64,000 bases of DNA, taken from contig CAVVWN010000008.1 of assembly GCA_963752045.1 (NCBI GenBank), positions 62,001 through 126,000 on the forward strand. The letters run 5' to 3'. The stretch's first letter is position 1, and the number at the start of each line of letters is the position of its first letter. Source of the stretch: DATKDF01 sp963752045. GTDB lineage: Bacteria; Acidobacteriota; Vicinamibacteria; Vicinamibacterales; SCN-69-37. The notes under the pieces were generated by a model. It was not told the origin of the DNA, did no database searches, and saw only the letters and a list, made by a program, of their open reading frames with translations. Below are positions 33,663 through 40,643 of this stretch, in pieces. The position numbers were made by a program, and so were the translations under genes.

Positions 33663-34757
33663 ATGCGAACTGCCCTGAAACTCGCCGTGGTGCTCACGAT
33701 CGCGCTGGCGACGACGTCGATGGTCGTGGCGCGCGCCGGCGGTCCGGAGCTCGTCGGCCCCTCGTTCCAGACCATTGGCCCGCTCGCGTTCGGCCCGACC
33801 GGCGTGCTCTATGCCGCCGACCGGCAGGCCGCCACGATCTTCGCGCTCGACCTGGGCGCGCAGGCGACGTCGAGCGCGCCGGGCACGAAGGACGTCGCCA
33901 GCATCGATGAGAAAGTGGCGGCGCTCCTCGGCACCGAGGCGCGCGAGATCACGGTCACCGATCTCGTCGTGCACCCCGAGACGCAGAACTCGTACCTCTC
34001 GGTCATGCGCGGGCAGGGTGCCGGCGCGGCCGCGGCGCTCGTGCGCGTCGACGGCAACGGCACGCTCACGCCGATTGCGCTTGATACGGTCGCGTTCACG
34101 AGCGTGGCGCTCCCGAACCCGGCCAACGTGAGCAACTCCGGCCGGGGCGGCCGCGCCGACTCCATCACCGACATGGCGTACATGAACGGGCGCCTCTTCG
34201 TGGCCGGGCTGTCGAACGAGGAGTTCGCGTCGAAGTTCTGGACCGTGCCGTATCCGTTCGCGTCGGCCAATCAGGGCACGAGCGTCGAGATCTTCCACGG
34301 CAACCACGGACAGTTCGAGACGCGGTCGCCCGTGTACGCCTTCGTGCCGACCGAGGTCGATGGCGAGCCCAGCCTCATCGCCGGGTACCTCTGCACGCCG
34401 CTCGTGAAGTTCCCGGTGTCCGACCTGCGGCCTGGCGCGAAAATCCTCGGGAAGACCATCGCCGAGCTCGGCAACCGCAACCGGCCGATCGACATGATTC
34501 TGTACCGCAAGGACGGCAAGGAGTTCCTGCTCATGTCGAACACGAGCCGCGGCGTGATGAAGCTCGACACGTCGACGTTCGACGGCGCATCGGCGATCAG
34601 CGCTCCCGTGCCGGAAGAGAAGGCCGGCGTGCCCTACGAGACGATCGCGTCGCTTACGGGTGTCGAGCAACTCGACCTGCTCAACGCCACCCACACGATC
34701 GTGCTCGCGCGCACCGAAACCGGCACGCTCAACCTCAAGGCCGTCGTCCTGCCGTAG
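33663..34757 (+). CDS. Exported propeller-like protein of unknown function
   Basis: A 364-residue protein starting at ATG 33663 with AAGGAG about 10 bp upstream. The signal peptide is residues about 5-25 (LAVVLTIALATTSMVVARA). The mature part begins ELVGPSFQTIGPLAFGPTGV then LYAADRQAATIFALDL, as in propeller or SMP-30-like proteins. Other features are GTEAREITVTDLVVHPET, MAYMNGRLFVAGLSNEEF and IEHFHGNHG-like FHGNHGQFETRSPV. It occurs 6 bp before an Ig-like lipoprotein gene and near a heme-motif cyclase-like gene, which may form one exported oxidative or envelope module. I cannot assign a function. Confidence 0.6.
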   Translation: MRTALKLAVVLTIALATTSMVVARAGGPELVGPSFQTIGPLAFGPTGVLYAADRQAATIFALDLGAQATSSAPGTKDVASIDEKVAALLGTEAREITVTDLVVHPETQNSYLSVMRGQGAGAAAALVRVDGNGTLTPIALDTVAFTSVALPNPANVSNSGRGGRADSITDMAYMNGRLFVAGLSNEEFASKFWTVPYPFASANQGTSVEIFHGNHGQFETRSPVYAFVPTEVDGEPSLIAGYLCTPLVKFPVSDLRPGAKILGKTIAELGNRNRPIDMILYRKDGKEFLLMSNTSRGVMKLDTSTFDGASAISAPVPEEKAGVPYETIASLTGVEQLDLLNATHTIVLARTETGTLNLKAVVLP

Positions 34758-34763
34758 GGCGCG

Positions 34764-35975
34764 GTGAGGGAACCCGGCAGCCGCGGCGCGCCCGTGACGC
34801 TTCGTGATCTCGTTCGGCGCGCGCCGCGGCTTTCGTGTCTCGCCGCGGCCGTGCTCGTCACCGCTGCCTGCGCCCGTCAGCCCGGGTCCGTCGAGGTCGG
34901 CATCGACCCCGAGCATCGATCGGGCAGGGCCGTGGTACGCGTGTCCGGCCTGTCGTCAGCCGATCTGTCCAGGCTCGCATCTGCCGGGTGGGCGGGGACC
35001 GACGGCCGTCCCGCGATCGCGGTTCGCGTGGAGAACGCGACGGCCGACGCGCCCCCGCTTGCCGGTCGTCTCGAGGCCGATGGCGGCGACGTCGTCTTCG
35101 TGCCGATGTTCGCGCTCGATCCTGGGAGGGAATACCGCGTCGAGATTGACAGGTCGCAGCTTTCCGAGCGAGGCGCAGATGGTCCCGGTTCGTTCGTCGT
35201 CGCCCTGCCGGCCATCGACCGGCGACCGTCGACCGTCGTCACGCGCCTGCTGCCATCGGCCGCGGAGTGGCCCGAGAACACGCTGCGTTTCTACGTCGAG
35301 TTCTCCGGTCAGATGTCGCGCACGAGCGGGCTCGACTACGTGCGGTTGCTCGACGAGACAGGTCAGGAGGTGGCCGATCCGTTCCTGCCGCTCGACGTGG
35401 AGTTCTGGAATCCCGACCACACGCGCTACACGTTCTTCTTCGATCCCGGCCGCGTGAAGCGCGACATCCTGCCGAACCGCGAGATGGGGCGCGCGCTCGT
35501 GGCCGGTCACATCTATACGCTCGAGATCTCGGCAGACTGGCACGACGCCGACGGGCTGCCGCTTGCCGGACCCTTCCGGCGCACGTTCACGGTCGGCCCA
35601 ACGGACGAGGCCGTGGTGGATCCGTCCACGTGGACGATCGAGCCGCCGGCGGCCGGCACGCGCGACGCGGTCGTCGTGCGGTTTCCCGACCCGCTCGACC
35701 ACGGCCTGCTCGGACGCGCGGTTGGCGTTGCCACGCCCGACGGCGACGTGCCGTCCGGGACGGTGACGATCGGCGAGGGCGAGAGGTCGTGGCAGTTCGC
35801 GCCCGACGCGCCGTGGCGTGCCGGGCGCTACCAGGTCGTCGTGCTCTCGATTCTCGAGGACGCCGCCGGCAACCGCGTCGGCCGTCCGTTCGAAGTCGAC
35901 GAGTTCTCACGCATCGACGACAGCCCGGCTCCCGAGCGCACGACACTCGACTTCGTCATTCAAGCAGCGCGATGA
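34764..35975 (+). CDS. Ig-like (Big_5-type) lipoprotein
   Basis: About 403 residues from GTG 34764 (GTG 34794 is also possible). The lipobox LAAAVLVTAAC marks a lipoprotein. The mature part has SbsA/Big_5-like features: PENTLRFYVEFSGQMSRTSG and LDYVRLLDETGQEV in the middle, and a further beta-rich domain (AVVDPSTWTIEPPAAGTRDA to YQVVVLSILEDAAGNRVGRP). EFWNPDHTRYTFFFDPGRVK is characteristic of this group. The gene follows the propeller protein by 6 bp, so co-expression is likely, and its 3' end overlaps the convergent cyclase-like gene by 20 bp. Probably a structural or binding protein of the envelope. Confidence 0.65.
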   Translation: MREPGSRGAPVTLRDLVRRAPRLSCLAAAVLVTAACARQPGSVEVGIDPEHRSGRAVVRVSGLSSADLSRLASAGWAGTDGRPAIAVRVENATADAPPLAGRLEADGGDVVFVPMFALDPGREYRVEIDRSQLSERGADGPGSFVVALPAIDRRPSTVVTRLLPSAAEWPENTLRFYVEFSGQMSRTSGLDYVRLLDETGQEVADPFLPLDVEFWNPDHTRYTFFFDPGRVKRDILPNREMGRALVAGHIYTLEISADWHDADGLPLAGPFRRTFTVGPTDEAVVDPSTWTIEPPAAGTRDAVVVRFPDPLDHGLLGRAVGVATPDGDVPSGTVTIGEGERSWQFAPDAPWRAGRYQVVVLSILEDAAGNRVGRPFEVDEFSRIDDSPAPERTTLDFVIQAAR

Positions 35976-36927
35976 GCGCCCATCCCGTCGTGGAGATGAG
36001 CTGGGCGTAGCTGCGCTGCCCGGCCGGGCGCGTCGTCTCGAGCCACATGCCGTCGTCGAGCCTCGAAGCCAGCAGGTAGGCGCGGCCCCGCTCAATCGCC
36101 TGGCGTGTTCGGTCGGTGTCCGGCTGGCTGCGGAGCGCGAGCACGGCAATGGCTGTGTCGAACGGTTCCGGGCGGACGTTCGGGTACGGGCCCCAGCCGC
36201 CGTCGGCGCCCTGCGTGTCGAGGAGGAATGAGAGCGCGCGTGCCCGCTGAGCGATGGCCTGGGAATCCTCTGACGTACCGAGCCCGAGCAGGGCGGCCGC
36301 CGCATCCGGCGTGACTTTCACCGGCAGTGCCCGAAGCCAGGCATCGGCGCGGCTGATCTCTGGTGCGAATTCGGCCGCGCCGGCCGCGCCGAGCGTGCGC
36401 CTGGCCGCCCAGGTCGCGAGCGCACGTCCGTACGTGGCAGGTGAGCCCAGGCTGTTGGACGGGTCGAGATGCCACGATCCGTCGTCGTGCTGATCGGAGG
36501 CGACGAGCCTGGCGGCCTCGAGCAGCGCCGAGGCCGGTGCCATGCCGTGCTCGACCGCATCGGCGAGCGCGCTCGCGAACTGGATGCGCGCGAGCGGCTG
36601 GTCGTCGAGCGGCCCGCCGCGCGAGTTTTCTGCCCACCGGCCCGGCCGCGAGAGGAAGGCCAGCGTGTCGGCGAGCGGCTCGGCGACGTCGAAGCCCGCT
36701 GCCGACGCCCGAATGAGGGCTCGCACGGCGTCGCCGTTGTTGTGGCACGAATAGCAGCCCTGCTCGGCATGCCACGCCGGCACTTCTCGCGAGAGGAAAG
36801 CGACCGTCGGCGCGAGCCGGTCGCGACGTTCCACCACGCCCGCCTGGCCGGCATCGAACTCCGCGCGGAGGGCTGCGGCCAGGGCGAGCATCGCGGCCGC
36901 CGCGAACACAATCGACTTCTGTGGCAT
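35956..36927 (-). CDS. Exported prenyltransferase/cyclase-fold protein with one c-type heme motif
   Basis: A 323-residue protein with a signal peptide (SIVFAAAAMLALAAALRA) and GGAGG upstream of ATG 36927. Near the N-terminus is a single heme c motif, CYSCHNNGD. The rest is an alpha-alpha toroid with prenyltransferase/squalene-cyclase-like repeats: LVASDQHDDGSWHLDPSN, SFLLDTQGADGGWGPYPNV and RAYLLASRLDDGMWLETTRP. It lacks the DxDD protonation motif of true squalene-hopene cyclases, so it is probably not a cyclase. The combination suggests a periplasmic electron-carrying or binding protein. It converges with the Ig-like lipoprotein gene with a 20-bp overlap. Functional inference only. Confidence 0.68.
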   Translation of the reverse strand: MPQKSIVFAAAAMLALAAALRAEFDAGQAGVVERRDRLAPTVAFLSREVPAWHAEQGCYSCHNNGDAVRALIRASAAGFDVAEPLADTLAFLSRPGRWAENSRGGPLDDQPLARIQFASALADAVEHGMAPASALLEAARLVASDQHDDGSWHLDPSNSLGSPATYGRALATWAARRTLGAAGAAEFAPEISRADAWLRALPVKVTPDAAAALLGLGTSEDSQAIAQRARALSFLLDTQGADGGWGPYPNVRPEPFDTAIAVLALRSQPDTDRTRQAIERGRAYLLASRLDDGMWLETTRPAGQRSYAQLISTTGWALIALLE

Positions 36928-36947
36928 TCCGGCTCCTCCCAGGTGCG

Positions 36948-36977
36948 CAGGGCGGACTGTACTTCAGTCCGCCCTAC
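36948..36977. repeat. GGGCGGACTG hairpin repeat
   Basis: GGGCGGACTG (36950-36959), loop TACTT, CAGTCCGCCC (36965-36974), then TAC. Same family as 14698-14728. It lies between the divergent cyclase-like and amidase genes. Confidence 0.75.
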
Positions 36978-37005
36978 GGCCGCCCTACGGCCACCGGCCG
37001 TGCGT

Positions 37006-37011
37006 TACCAT
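37006..37011 (+). promoter_or_regulatory. -10-like TACCAT, leaderless arrangement
   Basis: TACCAT ends 6 nt before ATG 37018 of the amidase gene; no Shine-Dalgarno. Confidence 0.45.
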
Positions 37012-37017
37012 GCGTGC

Positions 37018-38919
37018 ATGCAATTGCGGGCGCGATGGCTGGTGGCTGCGGCGGCGTGTGTCTTGCTACTGATTCTCCCGGCACCAGCCTGGCAGGATGC
37101 CCAGCCGGCGGCACAGGTCTTCGACGTCACCGAGAAGTCGATCGCCGAGCTTCAAGACGCGATGTCGCGAGGTGAGGTTACATCGCGACAGCTGGTCGAA
37201 GGCCATATCGCGCGCATAGCTGCCTACGATCAGGCCGGACCGGCGCTCAATGCGTTCGTCGCGTTGAATCCGCGTGCGCTCGAAACCGCCGACGCGCTCG
37301 ACAGAGAGCGGCGCGAGCGTGGGCCGCGAGGTCGGCTCCACGGCATCCCCGTGGTCGTCAAGGACAACTTCGACACTGCCGACATGCCCACGACGGGCTC
37401 GTCGATCGCGCTCGCGACGAACCGGCCGGCCCGCGACGCCTACCAGGTCGAGCGCCTGCGAGAGGCCGGCGCCGTCATCATCGGCAAGACGAACCTGCAC
37501 GAGCTGGCGGCCGGCATCGTGACGGTGAGCTCGCTCGGCGGCCAGACGCGGAATCCCTACGACCCGACGCGCAACCCCGGAGGATCGAGCGGCGGAACCG
37601 GCGCCGCCGTGGCCGCCAGCTTCGCCGCCGCCGGCCTCGGCACAGACACGTGCGGTTCGATTCGCATTCCGGCCGCGCACAACAACCTCGTGGGCCTGCG
37701 GCCGACGATGGGCCTGTCGAGCCGCGCGGGGGTCATACCGCTCGCGCTCACGCAGGACGTGGCGGGGCCGCTCGCACGATCGGTCGCGGATCTTGCCGTG
37801 ATGCTCGACGCGACGGTGGGGTACGACCCGCGCGATTCGGCGACCGAGGCAGGCCGGGGCCATATTCCGGAGTCCTACGTCACAGCGCTCGAGGGCGCCA
37901 CTCTGCGCGGCGTGCGCGTAGGCGTGCTGGCGGAGCTCTTCGGCGATACCGACGCGGACGCCGAAGTGGCCAACCTCGTGCGGGGCGCCCTCGGGCGCCT
38001 CCGCGCGTCGGGCGCGGTGACGGTCGACGTGCTCGTCCCCGATTTCGCCGAGCGGCTGCGCGGCACGAGCGTGATCGACTACGAGTTCAAGTTTCAGCTC
38101 GCCAACTACCTGGCGGCACAACCGGCGCCGGCCGTCCGGTCGCTCGGCGAGATCCTCGAGCGTGGCCTGCATCACGAAGCGCTGACGGGCACGTTCCGGC
38201 GGCGCAACGCCGTTGAGTCGCGTGACAGCGACGCCTACCGCGCCGCGCTCGCCAGGCGCGACGAGCTGCGTCGCGTCGTGCTCGAGGCGATGGACGAACA
38301 CCGCGTCGTCGCGCTCGTCTATCCGGTGCTGCGGCGCAAGGCCGCGCCGATTGGCGAGTCGCAGAGCGGCAGCACGTGTCAGCTCGCCGCGTCGACGGCG
38401 CTCCCGGCGCTGTCGATGCCGGCCGCGTTCACTGACGACGGGCTGCCGGTCGGGATGGAGCTGCTCGGGCGGCCGTTCAGTGAGGTGGATTTGCTCCGCA
38501 TCGGACGAGCGTTCGAGCAGGTTGCCGCGTTTCGCCGGCCCCCTCCGACGACGCCGCCCGTGCCGGACGTTCGCGCGGCACCATCAAGGCTCGTGGTCGG
38601 TGACGAACCGCCACCGATTCCGGATGAGCAGCCGGCCCTGGAGGTGAGCGTTCGCTGGGATGAGCCACGCGGTGTGCTCGTGTTCTCGGCACGCGCGCTG
38701 GCGGTCGCCCAGCCGGACGTGATCGTCGCGGTTCTCCGGCAGGGACCGAACGGACCGGTGATTGGGCGGCTGCTTCATCCGCAGAGGATCACGGGTGCCG
38801 GGGAAATCCCGCTGAGTGAAGAGAACCGAAAGCGTTTCGACGCCGGCGAGCTCCTGGCGCAGCTCTTCACGCGAGCCTCGCCGCTCGGCGGCCCGTCAGC
38901 ACCGGTTGCGCCGCGGTGA
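37018..38919 (+). CDS. Exported amidase (amidase signature family) with CHRD-like tail
   Basis: A 633-residue protein with a signal peptide (WLVAAAACVLLLILPAPAW). The amidase-signature domain (about 35-515) has the Ser-cisSer-Lys triad: Lys115 in VVVKDNFDT, Ser190 in NPGGSSGGTGAA and Ser214 in TCGSIRIPA. It hydrolyses carboxamides; exported members often act on peptide or aryl amides. Beyond the usual length a C-terminal extension (about 540-633) reads VSVRWDEPRGVLVFSARAL and VIGRLLHPQRITGAGEIPLS, resembling a CHRD-type beta domain that may bind a surface. The gene is leaderless by promoter position and converges on the D-aminoacylase gene with a palindrome between. Confidence 0.88.
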   Translation: MQLRARWLVAAAACVLLLILPAPAWQDAQPAAQVFDVTEKSIAELQDAMSRGEVTSRQLVEGHIARIAAYDQAGPALNAFVALNPRALETADALDRERRERGPRGRLHGIPVVVKDNFDTADMPTTGSSIALATNRPARDAYQVERLREAGAVIIGKTNLHELAAGIVTVSSLGGQTRNPYDPTRNPGGSSGGTGAAVAASFAAAGLGTDTCGSIRIPAAHNNLVGLRPTMGLSSRAGVIPLALTQDVAGPLARSVADLAVMLDATVGYDPRDSATEAGRGHIPESYVTALEGATLRGVRVGVLAELFGDTDADAEVANLVRGALGRLRASGAVTVDVLVPDFAERLRGTSVIDYEFKFQLANYLAAQPAPAVRSLGEILERGLHHEALTGTFRRRNAVESRDSDAYRAALARRDELRRVVLEAMDEHRVVALVYPVLRRKAAPIGESQSGSTCQLAASTALPALSMPAAFTDDGLPVGMELLGRPFSEVDLLRIGRAFEQVAAFRRPPPTTPPVPDVRAAPSRLVVGDEPPPIPDEQPALEVSVRWDEPRGVLVFSARALAVAQPDVIVAVLRQGPNGPVIGRLLHPQRITGAGEIPLSEENRKRFDAGELLAQLFTRASPLGGPSAPVAPR

Positions 38920-38948
38920 TCGTCTCGGCATCTGTGTCCAGTCGGAGC

Positions 38949-38966
38949 GGCGGGCTTCAGCCCGCC
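38949..38966. repeat. GGCGGGCTTCAGCCCGCC palindrome between convergent genes
   Basis: A perfect 8-bp stem with TC loop, identical in type to the inner palindrome of the MITE-like element. It lies between the stops at 38919 and 38977 and may end both transcripts. Confidence 0.65.
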
Positions 38967-38976
38967 ATCGCCCCGT

Positions 38977-40581
38977 TCACTGCCGCCCCGGCCCGTACAG
39001 CACGCGCCCGGGCCGCGCGTCGGTCATCGCGCCATTCTCGAACGCGACCTGCCCGTTGACGATGACGGCCGAGAAGCCGACCGCGTACTGGTGCGGGTTC
39101 TCGAACGTGGCGCGGTCGGCAACCACGGCCGGGTCGAACACAACCATGTCGGCTTTCATGCTTGGCCGAATCAGGCCGCGATCGGCAAGCCCGAGGCGCG
39201 CGGCCGGGAACGACGTCATCTTGCGAACCGCCTCCTCGAGCGTGAGCACCTTCTTTTCGCGGACGTATACACCGAGCACGCGCGCGAACGTGCCGTAGCT
39301 GCGCGGATGCGGGTTGGCCCGGCCAAACGTCGGCACCTCGCCGTCCGAGGCGATCATCGTCGCCGGGTGCACGAGGATCCGGACGAGGTCGTCCTCGCTC
39401 ATCGCATGGAAGATGCCCTGGCAACCGCCCTGCTCGGCGATCCAGACCACGGCTTCCGCCGCGTGTTCGAGCGTCATCTCACCGCCGCGGCGCCGCATCA
39501 GATCGGCGAGCGTCTGTCCGTTCAGAGAGGGGTCGAAGCCGCAGCTCGCAAACTGCACGTTGGCCGGGTCGCCGCCGCCGCGCTCGTCGCGGATCATGGC
39601 GACGCTCGCGGCGATGATGCGCGCCCGCGTGGCCGGGTCCGCCAGCCGGGCGGCCCGTTCGTCGCGGCTACCCTCGAGCGCCCAGGCCGGCAGGAGCGCC
39701 GAGACGACGCTCGTGCTCGACGCGGTGTAGGGGTACTGGTCGCTCGTCACGTCCACGCCGCGCGCGCGTGCCTCGTCGACGAGTCGCAGCGCGTCGGCGC
39801 TGCGGCCCCAGTTGGGTCTGCCGATCACTTTCTGGTGCGTGACCTGCGTGGGCAAGCCGCCTTCCTCGCCGATCTGAATCGTCTCGCGGATGCTCTCGAG
39901 GAGCCGCGACGCGTCGTCACGCTGATGCGACTTGTGCATGCCGCCAAAACGGCCCGCCACGCGCGCGAGGGCGACCACTTCCGCGGTCGGCGTGAACGCG
40001 CCCGGCACGTAGAAAAGGCCCGTGCTCAAACCGAACGCGCCGTCGCGCATCGCCTGCTCCACGAGGCCTTCCATCTTCCGCATCTCGTCCTCGGTGGCCC
40101 TTCGGTCCGCGGCGCCGACGACCTCCGATCGAATCGATCCCTGTCCCACGAAGCTGCCGATGTTGACCGACTTCGCAAGGCCTTCGAGCCCGGCGAGGAA
40201 TGGCGCAAGCGGCACCGGCGACGAGCCGTCCGGGCCTTCCATGACGGTGGTCACGCCCTGGCGCACGTAGTTGGGCGCCGTCGGGTTGGCGTCGATCCCG
40301 CGTCGCGCGTGCGTATGGATGTCGATGAAGCCGGGGGCGACGACCTGGCCCGCGACGTCAATCACCCGTCCGGCGGTCCCGTCCGGAATGGACGTAGCGA
40401 TGCGGGCGATCGTGTCGCCGGCAATCGCGATGTCGGACCTGTACCACGGGTTCCCGGTGCCGTCGACGACGCGGGCGTTGCGAAGGAGGAGGTCGTAGGC
40501 CGGTGTCTGGGCGTGCAGCCACACGGCGGCGGCAACCGCGAGACCGGCCGCGAAAGCAGTGTGTCGGAGCAGGGTCGGCAT
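38977..40581 (-). CDS. Exported N-acyl-D-amino acid deacylase (D-aminoacylase) family
   Basis: About 534 residues from ATG 40581 (signal peptide TAFAAGLAVAAAVWLHAQ). It is an amidohydrolase of the D-aminoacylase group: DLLLRNARVVDGTGNPWYRS, VVAPGFIDIHTHA (metal His pair), GVTTVMEGPDGSSPVP, GRFGGMHKSHQRDD, and MIASDGEVPTFGRANPHPRS with the metal Asp. The end DMVVFDPAVVADRATFENP closes the urease-like beta sandwich. It cleaves N-acyl-D-amino acids or dipeptides, which arise from peptidoglycan or racemised protein. The start was chosen because TACGAT ends 7 nt upstream. It shares a 60-bp divergent control region with the ADOP permease. Confidence 0.9.
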   Translation of the reverse strand: MPTLLRHTAFAAGLAVAAAVWLHAQTPAYDLLLRNARVVDGTGNPWYRSDIAIAGDTIARIATSIPDGTAGRVIDVAGQVVAPGFIDIHTHARRGIDANPTAPNYVRQGVTTVMEGPDGSSPVPLAPFLAGLEGLAKSVNIGSFVGQGSIRSEVVGAADRRATEDEMRKMEGLVEQAMRDGAFGLSTGLFYVPGAFTPTAEVVALARVAGRFGGMHKSHQRDDASRLLESIRETIQIGEEGGLPTQVTHQKVIGRPNWGRSADALRLVDEARARGVDVTSDQYPYTASSTSVVSALLPAWALEGSRDERAARLADPATRARIIAASVAMIRDERGGGDPANVQFASCGFDPSLNGQTLADLMRRRGGEMTLEHAAEAVVWIAEQGGCQGIFHAMSEDDLVRILVHPATMIASDGEVPTFGRANPHPRSYGTFARVLGVYVREKKVLTLEEAVRKMTSFPAARLGLADRGLIRPSMKADMVVFDPAVVADRATFENPHQYAVGFSAVIVNGQVAFENGAMTDARPGRVLYGPGRQ

Positions 40582-40588
40582 GGCGCGC

Positions 40589-40594
40589 ATCGTA
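40589..40594 (-). promoter_or_regulatory. -10-like TACGAT before the D-aminoacylase gene
   Basis: On the minus strand TACGAT ends 7 nt before ATG 40581. Confidence 0.45.
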
Positions 40595-40625
40595 GCACCG
40601 CCTTGCTCCCGCCAGAACGGTCGCA

Positions 40626-40631
40626 TACGAT
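40626..40631 (+). promoter_or_regulatory. -10-like TACGAT before the ADOP permease
   Basis: TACGAT ends 12 nt before ATG 40644 and 3 nt before an in-frame GTG 40635. The spacing favours the ATG. Confidence 0.4.
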
Positions 40632-40643
40632 CTCGTGACCGAA

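Noticed and set aside
35956..36927. A squalene-hopene cyclase
   Set aside because: It has the repeat fold but no DxDD motif, is half the length, and carries an exported heme motif.
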